The position numbers were made by a program, and so were the translations under genes. This document shows, piece after piece, positions 37,117 through 45,477 of a stretch of 64,000 nucleotides of DNA; within the stretch, counting starts at the first letter, position 1; each line of letters opens with the position of its first letter. Below the pieces are notes generated by a model. The model searched no databases and was not told the DNA's origin. It saw only the letters and a program-made list of their open reading frames with translations. Source of the stretch: a virus; IMG/VR virus record IMGVR_UViG_3300044705_000115, positions 62,001-126,000 of that record. The stretch is one strand, 5' to 3'.

Positions 37117-38271
37117 CTACTGAGAGAAGACCATGTAGGCGAAGCCAGTGGGGGCGAAGGCGGCCTCGACGCCGCCCGTGCCACGCGCCCTCAGGGTGAT
37201 CGTGTGCGAGCCTGAGGCCAGCGCCGCCCTCATCGAGATACCAGCGCCCGTGCGAACGATTCCCGGCACCGTGGTTGCCTGTTCCCAGCCGAAGTTGCCG
37301 CCGCGCCCCTGAGCCACGCCGTCGATGTAGAAGTCGTAGAGAACCTGGCCTGCGTTGTTGAAGCCCCCGCGCTGGCCACAGTGAACGACGCCGCGGAGAT
37401 GCACGGCGCTGGCGGTTGCGAGGGTGAAGGTGGCGGAGGCGAAAATCGCGTATTCGCTGCTCAGCCACGCTTCGCCGCCCGTGTAGATCGCCTCGCCCTC
37501 GGTGATCTTGATCTTGCGGGAGGTGACGGCAGCGTCTTTGACCCTCGTTTCTTCCACCGCCGAGGTCGCCAGCTCGGATGCACCCACCGCTGCGGCCGCG
37601 ATCTCCGGCGCCCCGACCGCGTCGGTTGCGATCTCGCTGGACCCCACCGCGTTTTCGGCGATGTGTTTCGCTTCGACAGCGTCGGTGGCGATTTTGGTCG
37701 GCCCCACGGCGCCCGCTGCGATCTCCGGCGATCCGACAGAGTTCGCCTTGAGCTGGGGTACCCAGGCAGCGCCTTCGCGGGTCCATTCGATGTCGCCACT
37801 CCCAGAGAGCGATCCGTCCTCAAGCTGGGAACCATTGACGGACGAGACGACCTGGCGGAAGGCGGCGATTTTTTCCGAGGCGACGATGACGTAACCGATC
37901 AGCCGGTAGATCGCCGTCGATGGCGTTTCGCCGGTTTTTTTGATCTGCAGGCTGAACGTGTGAACCGTTTTGTCGGGTTCTTCGATGCCCCCGGTGAAGT
38001 CGTTGTCCGAGGCCGTGACGAAGACCGGGTGTTCGCCGTTGGCGAGTCCACCGGGCAGCACCGCCGTCGTTTCGGTGGTGCGGTAGCGGTAGCGGCCGTC
38101 GATGGCGATGCTCTGCTGGTCGTCGCCTTCGCCAGCGGTGATCTTCAGCGTCGTGTTGTTGAGGATCAGCACGCGGAAGTTCGGCGCTGCGCCTGACAGA
38201 AGCTCCTGAATCGGAGCGGTGAAGCCAGCGTGAAGGATGTCGCCGTGTTTGAGGTTGATGTGCTGGGTCAT
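37117..38271 (-). CDS. Tail fibre protein with repeated AVG..IA units
   Basis: 384 residues. The N-terminal 130 residues are a beta domain that would attach to the baseplate. Residues about 170-245 repeat a 7-8-residue unit (AVGSPEIAAGAVGPTKIATD and so on), typical of trimeric beta-helical or coiled phage fibres. The C-terminal 130 residues form a receptor-binding-like beta domain (AIFASATFTLATASAVHLRG ... GFAYMVFSQ). Follows the tail protein I gene, the xkdV position. AGGAGCG ribosome site before ATG 38271. Confidence 0.75.
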   Translation of the reverse strand: MTQHINLKHGDILHAGFTAPIQELLSGAAPNFRVLILNNTTLKITAGEGDDQQSIAIDGRYRYRTTETTAVLPGGLANGEHPVFVTASDNDFTGGIEEPDKTVHTFSLQIKKTGETPSTAIYRLIGYVIVASEKIAAFRQVVSSVNGSQLEDGSLSGSGDIEWTREGAAWVPQLKANSVGSPEIAAGAVGPTKIATDAVEAKHIAENAVGSSEIATDAVGAPEIAAAAVGASELATSAVEETRVKDAAVTSRKIKITEGEAIYTGGEAWLSSEYAIFASATFTLATASAVHLRGVVHCGQRGGFNNAGQVLYDFYIDGVAQGRGGNFGWEQATTVPGIVRTGAGISMRAALASGSHTITLRARGTGGVEAAFAPTGFAYMVFSQ

Positions 38272-38279
38272 CTGCGCTC

Positions 38280-38813
38280 CTACATGAGGTCGCCCAGCCG
38301 CGAGACACCGACGATGAATCCTTCGTCGTACTGCAGGGCGAGGTTGAGATGGGCGGGGGTCACAGCATCGGCCAGTGCTTCCACCTGGCCGACCGTGAAG
38401 GATTCAGCCGCGTAGGGGATCGTGATGCGGAGGTCGTAGGCGCCGGGATCGTTCTCCTGGTGCTCCCAAACGGTCGCGCCGAGGGCGATGTTGAGCAGGA
38501 TGATCCAGTCTTCGCCGGACCCCGACAGCCGCGCCTTCTCGTAGGCCGCGACGATGTTGCGGCGCTGTTCGAGCGAGACCCCGTACGGTTCGACCGGGAT
38601 GCCAAGCTGCTCCTCTCGCAGGCCGAGCTGTCCGTAGTCGTCCGCTGCGTGCTGCGGAAACCACTGCTTGCGAACGACATTCATGAACTCCTCAAGGCGC
38701 TGAAGCTCGCGGGCCAGCGGGTCGATGATGGCTTGGGCCGCCGGGTCGTCGCTGTAGTAGTGGGGCATCATCCCCATCAGGGCCTCTCCGGCGTCTGAGA
38801 GTTCGGCGGGCAT
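38280..38813 (-). CDS. Tail protein I / XkdU-like (DUF2313-type) baseplate protein
   Basis: 177 residues. Begins with a helix and MPHYYSDDPAAQAIIDPLARELQRLEEF, then LGIPVEPYGVSLEQRRNIVAAY and ends with AHLNLALQYDEGF. This pattern (start DPxxxxxL, then LGxxxxPxxxxxxRRxxI) is that of XkdU/tail protein I, which links the baseplate J ring to the fibres. ATGA overlap with the baseplate J gene. Confidence 0.75.
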   Translation of the reverse strand: MPAELSDAGEALMGMMPHYYSDDPAAQAIIDPLARELQRLEEFMNVVRKQWFPQHAADDYGQLGLREEQLGIPVEPYGVSLEQRRNIVAAYEKARLSGSGEDWIILLNIALGATVWEHQENDPGAYDLRITIPYAAESFTVGQVEALADAVTPAHLNLALQYDEGFIVGVSRLGDLM

Positions 38814-39970
38814 CAGACTTCCAGGCTCACCGTGCCGAGCTGGGCCACTTCGCTCGAGCCGATGACGACCGTGCCAGCGACTTCGTTGAGTTTCACCGAA
38901 ACGATGTCGTGGACGCCTTCGACCAGGAAGAAGCGGCTCTCGGTCTTGTTGAGCAGGACATCGTCACCGGGGGCGAGGCGGTCGATGTATTCCGAGAGCA
39001 CCCTTTCGAGGTCGGAGCGCACCGCAATCGTGCCGCCCGTGCCATCGAGCGTGTAGCCGTTGCTGAGTTCGACTTTCGCTTTGACATTGACCGTTTTCGA
39101 GGTCGGGGTCGCCACCGTGACCACAGCACCGACCGGCGCCTTGCCAGCGCCCTCGCCAGGGATCGGGTCGAGTTCGTTCTGCAGCGATTCCACAACGGAG
39201 GCGCTGACCGGGTTGTTTTCTTCGTCGGTGATGACCACCTTCACCGTGCCGGCGCCAGCCCACAGAGGGATCACGGTCACGAAGCCGATGCCTTCATGGG
39301 CCAGTGCCCAGCGTTTGTAGTCAGCCACGTTTCCAGCGCCCTGCGCAGCGCCGAGCTCAAGCAGGAGTCGGGCGCGGTAGGAAGCATCGCTCTCCACATC
39401 GGCGCCCCCCGTGATTGCTTCGTCGTTGGCAACGCTTTCTACGCCTTCAATCGGCGAGAGCAGGAAAGCGGCCGCGCCCGCAGCTACATTCGACGCAGCC
39501 CCAGCTTCCTCCGCTTTGACCGGTAGCGTGAGTTCGCCGCTGGCGCCGATGGTTCCCGAGCCAGTCGTGAGATAGCTCGGAGGATCCTCGTCTGGGTCGG
39601 TCTGCGCGGTGCCGATCTGAGCACCGACGCCGATGATCGTCCCTTCGTCGCCTTTGAAGGTGACCTCGCCGGTCGCGTATGCCTTGTCTTTGCGCGGCAC
39701 GTCGATCGTTTCGCCGTGATCGTCGAGGTTTTCGCCCCAGGAGTAGGCGACATAGATCGCCGCCGGTACCTCCGCTGAGGCGAAGTCCCAGAGACGCGCG
39801 ATCTCCAGCACGAGAGGCTGCGTGAGGTCGTAGTAGAAGCCGCCCGGCGTCGTGTCGATGAAGCGGGCATCGTCTGGGTCAAGACCAGCGTTGGCATCGG
39901 CATCGACCCGCGCCCGCACTTCGGCGAGCGTGACCGGCACGAGGGGAATCCGGGTCGTCAGATCAGGCAC
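38813..39970 (-). CDS. Baseplate assembly protein J (XkdT-like)
   Basis: 385 residues. DARFIDTTPGGFYYDLTQPLVLEIARLWD near the start, a central beta domain (ASNVAAGAAAFLLSPIEGVESVAND about 155-185, then GGADVESDASYRARLLLELG) and VKVVITDEENNPVSASVVESLQ are the usual blocks of the baseplate J family. It builds the wedge ring of contractile tails. Gene order gp25/DUF2634, J, I is conserved in PBSX-like phages. Confidence 0.88.
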   Translation of the reverse strand: MPDLTTRIPLVPVTLAEVRARVDADANAGLDPDDARFIDTTPGGFYYDLTQPLVLEIARLWDFASAEVPAAIYVAYSWGENLDDHGETIDVPRKDKAYATGEVTFKGDEGTIIGVGAQIGTAQTDPDEDPPSYLTTGSGTIGASGELTLPVKAEEAGAASNVAAGAAAFLLSPIEGVESVANDEAITGGADVESDASYRARLLLELGAAQGAGNVADYKRWALAHEGIGFVTVIPLWAGAGTVKVVITDEENNPVSASVVESLQNELDPIPGEGAGKAPVGAVVTVATPTSKTVNVKAKVELSNGYTLDGTGGTIAVRSDLERVLSEYIDRLAPGDDVLLNKTESRFFLVEGVHDIVSVKLNEVAGTVVIGSSEVAQLGTVSLEV

Positions 39971-40512
39971 TAGAGGCTCAGTCCTTCTTCGATGGCGAGG
40001 GTGGTCGCGTCGTCAAGGACGACCTCAAAGCGCACAAGCAGCGCCTCATCGTCTTCGGCGTCCTGTTCGGCCTGGAAGTTTTCGATGCCGCTGATCGCTG
40101 GGTGGAACAGCAGTGCGTCGGCGATCCTTTCCTCGAGCGAGGCGATGTCGGCGGAGTCGAACTGGTCGCCGAAGACATCGGTGGGGCTATCGAGGCCGTA
40201 GGAAGGCGGGTGGATGACGCAGCCGCCGCGGGGCGAGCGCAGGCACTTCTCGATCCAGTAGCGGAGGGTCTGGGTGCGCCTAGTCTCGATCGGCTGGTGG
40301 CCAGCCATGACGAAGCGGTGGGCAGAGAAGTCGAATGCCCAACTACGGCCTAGCGGCGTCGGGGCAGGCTCGGTCGTGACGACGAGATCGTCGGCATCGA
40401 CCGCCGCTTCCCCAGCTTCAAACGCCTCGTCGATCGTGGCGGGAAGCTCGTCCTCCGAGAAGAGTTCGGGGTTGGCTTCGCCCTGTTCGACGGTTTCCAG
40501 CTCGTCAGCCAT
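39970..40512 (-). CDS. Baseplate wedge protein, gp25/DUF2634 (XkdS) type
   Basis: 180 residues. An acidic N-terminal 65 residues precede a gp25-like domain: WAFDFSAHRFVMAGHQPIE, ETRRTQTLRYWIEKCLRSPR, HPPSYGLDSPTDVFG and VRFEVVLDDATTLAIEEG. These match the DUF2634/XkdS order that shares the T4 gp25 lysozyme-like wedge fold. Stop overlaps the baseplate J start. Confidence 0.75.
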   Translation of the reverse strand: MADELETVEQGEANPELFSEDELPATIDEAFEAGEAAVDADDLVVTTEPAPTPLGRSWAFDFSAHRFVMAGHQPIETRRTQTLRYWIEKCLRSPRGGCVIHPPSYGLDSPTDVFGDQFDSADIASLEERIADALLFHPAISGIENFQAEQDAEDDEALLVRFEVVLDDATTLAIEEGLSL

Positions 40513-40563
40513 GCTGCGCCTAGTCTAGGTGCGGCTGCTGCGGAAACCCCCAGTCGAACATCG

Positions 40564-42225
40564 TCAGGCAGTAGTGGCGTCTTCGCCGATGATCCCGATT
40601 TCCTGCAGGATCGTGATGAGGCTCGACATCGCCGTTCCCGTCGAGCGCGAGCCGGTGATTTTCTTTTTCGCCTGCGGTCCGGCCCCGTTGATCCCGAGTT
40701 TGCCTTCGACTTCGAGGTCTTTGGAGACCGACAGCTTGGCGATGATCCGCAGGACTTCAGCGCCGTTGCGCTGCAGGAAGGTGTCGGCGCCCGTGGAGCC
40801 CGGCCCCCACCCCATCTGGCCACTCGTTTCGAGCTGGAACCGCGAGTGAGCCTCTGCGGCTTTCAAGGTCTGCAGCGCGATGGTTCCGGTTTCGGCAGTC
40901 TGGATCAGCACTGGATTGCTGGCAGAGGTCGGCGGCGTGTAGCTGGCGCCGCCGTAGACCTTGAGGTCGATGGTCGCCGAGGTGGAAGGCGTGCCGACGA
41001 TGACCGAGCCAGATGCCTGTTCGACCAGCGCGGAGATGCGCGAGTTGCCCGAGTCCCCCAGGGTGAAGTCGAAGGCGCCTTCGGTGCAGCCGACTACCTT
41101 GACCGCGTTGATGATCCAGTTGTAGCCCTTGCCCGTGGCCCACTTGAATCCCTTTTTGCCATGCGCGGATTCGTCAACGAAGACCTTGCCGCCCAGCCAG
41201 AGGCCGTTGTCGCCCTCGAGGAAGACATTTGCGGTGACAGCACCCTCCGCCTCGCAGTTGACCGCCTCGACATCGGACTTGATCTCCATCGCGTATTTGC
41301 ACTCACCCCAGGCATGGACATTGGTCATCTTCGTCGCGTAGCCCGTGGTGTCGATCAGGATGTTGGTCAGCGTGTGGCTGGCGTCCTTGGCGATCGCAAC
41401 CACATTCGTCAGGTGCCAGTCGTGTCCGGCGATGCGGATGTTGCGCCCGCCCGCGAGCCAGCTCTTCGTGTTGGTGATGAAGGAGTCCATTCCCCCTTCG
41501 GTGTCCACCCCATCGACCGTCTGCTGCAGATTGATGTTGTCGGTGGCGCAGTTGTAGACCTGGATGCCGTCGATGCGGAAGCGGCTTCCGTCGATCTTCA
41601 GCCCAGAACCCGAGGAGTTGTGCGCCTTGTTGCCGTCGATCGTGAGATCGGTGATGGAGAAGTCGACGATGCTGGCTGAGCCATAGCCTTCGCTCGTAAT
41701 CACATCGGTGTTGGCGCCATCGGGGAGCGCGAGGATAGTCGCGCCAAGGCCAACGCCGGCGAGATGCACGCCGGACTGCAGCACAACATCGGCGACGAGG
41801 AACCTGCCTGCCGGGAACAGGAGCGTGCCGCCGGTCGCGGCCATCGCTTCGATCCCGCTGTTGAAGGCTGCGGAGTCGTCGGTACTCCCGTCGCCCTTGG
41901 CGCCGAATTCCCGGACATCCGCCGCCGGCGAGCTTTCTTTCACATCGGCGAGGCTCAGCACATCGTGGGCGATCCAGTCGCCGTTGTGCAGGCGCGTGAC
42001 GATCAGTCCGTCGCCCGCCGCGATCCCGATCTTCCGGTCATAGCGACGCACATTCTGAGTGAAGAGCAGGTCGTCTTCTGTCAGCTTGTGTTTGGAGTCG
42101 GTGAGTACCGCGATCAGCGGATTGGTCTTGCGGACGACCGCGACCCGGATGCCCGGCTTGCGGTTCGCAACGTCGTGGGCGTTGCGGCGGATCGAACGGG
42201 CCAGCTCTCGGCTCGCTTCGCTCAT
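40564..42225 (-). CDS. DUF2577 (XkdR)-like baseplate domain fused to a pectate-lyase-type tailspike
   Basis: 553 residues. Residues 1-92 (RSIRRNAHDVANRK, IRVAVVRKTNPLIAVLTDSK, AAGDGLIVTRLHNGDWIAHD) fit the small OB-like XkdR/DUF2577 protein expected at this place in the cluster. Then DVREFGAKGDGSTDDSAAF (about 101-119) opens a Pectate_lyase_3 right-handed beta-helix running to about residue 430, with typical stacked strands (VDFSITDLTIDGNKA and so on). The last 100 residues (RFQLETSGQMGWGPG, NGAEVLRI) resemble a fibre C-terminus with a trimerising end. Probable depolymerase tailspike for host surface glycans. Confidence 0.75.
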   Translation of the reverse strand: MSEASRELARSIRRNAHDVANRKPGIRVAVVRKTNPLIAVLTDSKHKLTEDDLLFTQNVRRYDRKIGIAAGDGLIVTRLHNGDWIAHDVLSLADVKESSPAADVREFGAKGDGSTDDSAAFNSGIEAMAATGGTLLFPAGRFLVADVVLQSGVHLAGVGLGATILALPDGANTDVITSEGYGSASIVDFSITDLTIDGNKAHNSSGSGLKIDGSRFRIDGIQVYNCATDNINLQQTVDGVDTEGGMDSFITNTKSWLAGGRNIRIAGHDWHLTNVVAIAKDASHTLTNILIDTTGYATKMTNVHAWGECKYAMEIKSDVEAVNCEAEGAVTANVFLEGDNGLWLGGKVFVDESAHGKKGFKWATGKGYNWIINAVKVVGCTEGAFDFTLGDSGNSRISALVEQASGSVIVGTPSTSATIDLKVYGGASYTPPTSASNPVLIQTAETGTIALQTLKAAEAHSRFQLETSGQMGWGPGSTGADTFLQRNGAEVLRIIAKLSVSKDLEVEGKLGINGAGPQAKKKITGSRSTGTAMSSLITILQEIGIIGEDATTA

Positions 42226-43274
42226 TCTGCGCCCGCCGAAAGCACTGCGACCCGGACGTTGATCGCGTCGGTAGAGAGCGGCGCAAGCTCAAGGAAGAGG
42301 CGCCGCGTCAGGCTGATGTCGTCCTCTTCGTCCAGTTCGGCTTCGCCGAGGACGTAGGCGTTGACCGACTTGCCGAGGAAGGTGGAGACCTTGACCCGCT
42401 CGCCGATAAGTTCGGCGAAGCGCCCGTCCCGCTGTACGAGGGCGAAGGAGCCGCGCTCGGGGTTGAGCAGCGTTCCGTGCCAAGAGCAGGAGGCGACGGT
42501 TGAGGTGGCGTCCTGGGGCGGGTCCATGCCCAGGATGCTCTGCGCGTACTCGAACGGGTAGCGCCCGATCTGGATGTCGTCGATGTCCGGCAGCTCCGGC
42601 GCGGTGAAGTAGGTGGCGAAGATCCTGTACTCGCCCGCTTCGGAGGTCGGTTCTTCGGGCTGGTTGCGGATCACAGCAGCGCTCGACTGCAGGACTTCGG
42701 AACTGGCTGGGATCACGCCAGCGCCGCCCGTGACCCCTTTCAGCTTCGTCGCTTCCTTGCTCGTGTAGTTGATGACCTGGCCGCCGACCGTTGCCCTGCC
42801 AGCGGAGTCAAAGCCAGTGGTCGAGACGACTTTGAGTTCGGTGACTGGGAGGGTCACTTTTTCACTCGTCGTCGTGTTGACCGGGCCGTACTTGTCGGTG
42901 CCGTGGGCGCGGGTGCCGATGCCAGAGATGGTCGAGATGCGGGCGGCGCCCGGCGAGCCTGCGATGACACCGAACTCGTAGTTGCCCGGAGGCAAGGCGA
43001 CCGGCGCAGCGAAGCGCAGGTCGAACCATGCCCGTTCGGCGCCGAGAGGGACGATGGCCTCCAGACTTTCCCCTGCCAGCGCCCCGCTGCCGTTGTAGAT
43101 GATGCCCTTGATCGGCTGGCCGTCGCCGATGGCGCCAGGGGCCTGTCCGTCGAGCTCGGCCGAGAGCTTCGTGATCAGCATCGCCTTATCGACCGTGAAT
43201 GAGGTCAGGAACTTCTGATCTGGCGTCAGGACTTTGGTGCCAGTGAAGCCCCTGCGAAAGCCGAGGATGGGCAT
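42222..43274 (-). CDS. Minor tail/baseplate protein
   Basis: 350 residues from ATG 43274, which overlaps the hub stop as ATGA (a longer reading is rejected). Beta-rich: residues 1-110 form a jelly-roll-like part (FDLRFAAPVALPPGNYEFGV), the middle has EKVTLPVTELKVVSTTGFDS, and the end LDEEDDISLTRRLFLELAPLSTDAINV recalls actinophage minor tail proteins. Extra gene relative to PBSX between hub and spike, so possibly a host-specific baseplate addition. Confidence 0.6.
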   Translation of the reverse strand: MPILGFRRGFTGTKVLTPDQKFLTSFTVDKAMLITKLSAELDGQAPGAIGDGQPIKGIIYNGSGALAGESLEAIVPLGAERAWFDLRFAAPVALPPGNYEFGVIAGSPGAARISTISGIGTRAHGTDKYGPVNTTTSEKVTLPVTELKVVSTTGFDSAGRATVGGQVINYTSKEATKLKGVTGGAGVIPASSEVLQSSAAVIRNQPEEPTSEAGEYRIFATYFTAPELPDIDDIQIGRYPFEYAQSILGMDPPQDATSTVASCSWHGTLLNPERGSFALVQRDGRFAELIGERVKVSTFLGKSVNAYVLGEAELDEEDDISLTRRLFLELAPLSTDAINVRVAVLSAGAE

Positions 43275-44662
43275 CAGGCGGCCCTCGCGGGGAACTGGGT
43301 GCCGCCGTCCTTGCGGTTCTCGGCCCGCGTCGGCTGCAGGCGCTTTGAGCCACCGCAGAAGCCAGGCGGCGTGCGCCCGTGCTTGCGGGCTTTCTCGCAC
43401 TGCTTTTCCTGAATTTCTTCGCCCTTCTTGTCGATGTAGGGGTCGGAGAACTTGCAGGTCACGGACATGGTGTATTCGCCGTTGGCGACGGAATGGCTGA
43501 CGCCGGTCACATAGACGAGTTCCGTCAGGCCCATCTCCGGCAGCCGCAGCTTCACCGCATCGCCGCGGAAGAGGGTGGAGATGCCCGGATGGTCGAAGGT
43601 GACTTCCCGCAGAGGCCGCATCGACTTCACCAACTCGGCCTTCCCTTCTTTGCGAGCTTCGGTCTTCGAGTTGACGGGGTCTTCGAGGCTGATGTTGCGG
43701 TGGATGTAGCCGTAGCGGGCAGCGGCCTTCTTGGCGACCACATCGACTTCCAGCTTGCTCACCTTCGTCCCCTTCTTGGTTTTGTCTTTCGAGGACGATT
43801 TTTTCTCGGCGCCTTTGGTCGTTCCTCGCACATGCGCTGCGGTGGCGAGATTCTTGCGCAGGCTCCGCTGGATCGTCGCCTCGAGGAGCGCCTGGCCCAC
43901 GATCAGCATCGTCTTGGAGCGCCGCAGCGCGACGACCTGAAGCTCCCCGCCGCGCATCCGCACGACGAATTTGCGGCCGGAGTAGTTCCGCTCGAGCTTG
44001 TACGCCTTCATGATCACATCGAGCGGGCTGGCGTTCATCTCGGTCAGGTTGTTGATCCGCTTGAAGCCCTTCGCCAGCTTGCCCACCTTCACGCCGTAGG
44101 TGCGGCAGACCTCGCGGGTGATCTGATCGGCGGTCCAGCCGGTCGCCCGGTATTTGGTCGCATCGCTCTGCTTCTTGCCCTTCGACTTGCGGAAGGAGAA
44201 GTCGTCACGCGATTTGGCGAGCCAAGCAAGCTCATCGGCGAGGTTGAAGACATGGGTGCCGGTGCTGCCGGTGATGTTGGAATCGAGGATGCGCATGTCC
44301 CAGATGCGCCGGTACTTGCCGCCCTGACGCGGCGCTGCCTCCAGCCGGATTGAGTGGCCCTCGTAGACCGCCAGTGGCTTGCGGCCCTCCGACTTCTGCA
44401 GCGTCAACGTGCCGCGCAGGATCGGCGAGGCATCTTCCCAGGTCACCGCATCGACGTACTCGTCCAGGCCCACTTTGCGGTCCTTGGGATCCTTCATCTC
44501 GCCACGGAAGACGGTCACGCGGAAGCGCTCCTCGCCGTAGCGGACATCGGGGGCGGCGGCCTGCCAGTAGTCCGGCAGGGCGTCGCGCTTGTTGCGCCCG
44601 CGCCCGCTGGCGCCATTGTCCTTGCGGGCGAGGCTCTTGGCCGGGCCTACCGCTGCACTCAC
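43274..44662 (-). CDS. Tail hub protein, XkdQ / gpD (late control D) type
   Basis: 462 residues. The hub ring that closes the tube and holds the spike. Blocks consistent with XkdQ/YqbQ: VTVFRGEMKDPKDRKVGLDEYVDAVTWED, AVYEGHSIRLEAAP, WTADQITREVCRTYGVKVGKLA, NNLTEMNASPLDVIMKAYKLE and the C-terminal ISTLFRGDAVKLRLPEMGLTELVYV. Two Lys-rich inserts (SFRKSKGKKQS; KKSSSKDKTKKGTK) and a Cys-containing C-terminal tail are additions. Starts 4 nt inside the LysM gene. Confidence 0.8.
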   Translation of the reverse strand: MSAAVGPAKSLARKDNGASGRGRNKRDALPDYWQAAAPDVRYGEERFRVTVFRGEMKDPKDRKVGLDEYVDAVTWEDASPILRGTLTLQKSEGRKPLAVYEGHSIRLEAAPRQGGKYRRIWDMRILDSNITGSTGTHVFNLADELAWLAKSRDDFSFRKSKGKKQSDATKYRATGWTADQITREVCRTYGVKVGKLAKGFKRINNLTEMNASPLDVIMKAYKLERNYSGRKFVVRMRGGELQVVALRRSKTMLIVGQALLEATIQRSLRKNLATAAHVRGTTKGAEKKSSSKDKTKKGTKVSKLEVDVVAKKAAARYGYIHRNISLEDPVNSKTEARKEGKAELVKSMRPLREVTFDHPGISTLFRGDAVKLRLPEMGLTELVYVTGVSHSVANGEYTMSVTCKFSDPYIDKKGEEIQEKQCEKARKHGRTPPGFCGGSKRLQPTRAENRKDGGTQFPARAA

Positions 44663-45477
44663 GGCGCTTCCACCCCCCCAGTCTTGTGATCGACGAGCCT
44701 AGGGATGTGGAGCTTGCGAACCCGTTTGCCGTTCTTGTCGAGCTCGTTGAGGTCACGCCCAGGGGCGAAGTCCTTGATGCCGTTGTCCATGACGATTGCA
44801 CGCCACAGGGTCGGGTCGCCGTAGTAGTAGAGCGCCAGCTTGGAGAGCGTCGCGGGGTTGCCAGCGACGACCTTGCCCGAGCCTTCCTCGACGCCCCTGC
44901 CGTCCTTTTCGAGCTTCACCGTCGCCGGCGTCTTGTCTCCCTGCCCGTCTTCGCCCGAGTAGCCGCGCTGTTCTGCGGTCTGTTCACGCCACTCGACGAA
45001 GGAGAGGTCGAAGTAGCGGGCGTCGATCTCCCCAGCCCTCTCTTCGACAGCGACCGAGCGCAGGGTCACCGGCAGCCGCAGGTCATTTCCTTCCCACCAG
45101 CCCGAGCGGGCGACGAACATCATCGGCGAGCCGAGCTGGGCGAGATCCTTGAGTTCCTGGGCGACCCGCTGCGGATGAGGGGCATTCGGCCGCGCCCGCT
45201 CCCAGCTCACCCAGGTCGGCTGATAGTCGACGACGATGGTGCGCATCTCGAAGGAGAGGAGCTGTCGCCCCCCGAGCCGCGAGAACTGCCCGCGGGAGAG
45301 CGTGTCGAAGTCGTTGAAGGTCGTCGCCTGCGTCCAGCCGAAGGCTTCGAGCGGCGCCACCTGGAAGTTGAGCGGCTGTTTGAGGACGCCCTTCTTGGTG
45401 TGCTTGAAGCGCTGCAGGGTGACGCGCAGACCATCGGTCTGCCAGCGGCCCTGCCGAGAGAGCGGCGGGCGCGGCAT
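44659..45477 (-). CDS. LysM-containing tail protein (XkdP-like)
   Basis: 272 residues. The C-terminal part contains a LysM-like block, GKVVAGNPATLSKLALYYYGDPTLWRAIVMDN, with a closing KLHIPRL. The N-terminal 150 residues are a beta domain. In PBSX-like phages the LysM protein follows the tape measure and sits at the tube-baseplate junction, where it may touch peptidoglycan. Start overlaps the tape-measure stop by one base. Confidence 0.8.
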   Translation of the reverse strand: MPRPPLSRQGRWQTDGLRVTLQRFKHTKKGVLKQPLNFQVAPLEAFGWTQATTFNDFDTLSRGQFSRLGGRQLLSFEMRTIVVDYQPTWVSWERARPNAPHPQRVAQELKDLAQLGSPMMFVARSGWWEGNDLRLPVTLRSVAVEERAGEIDARYFDLSFVEWREQTAEQRGYSGEDGQGDKTPATVKLEKDGRGVEEGSGKVVAGNPATLSKLALYYYGDPTLWRAIVMDNGIKDFAPGRDLNELDKNGKRVRKLHIPRLVDHKTGGVEAP

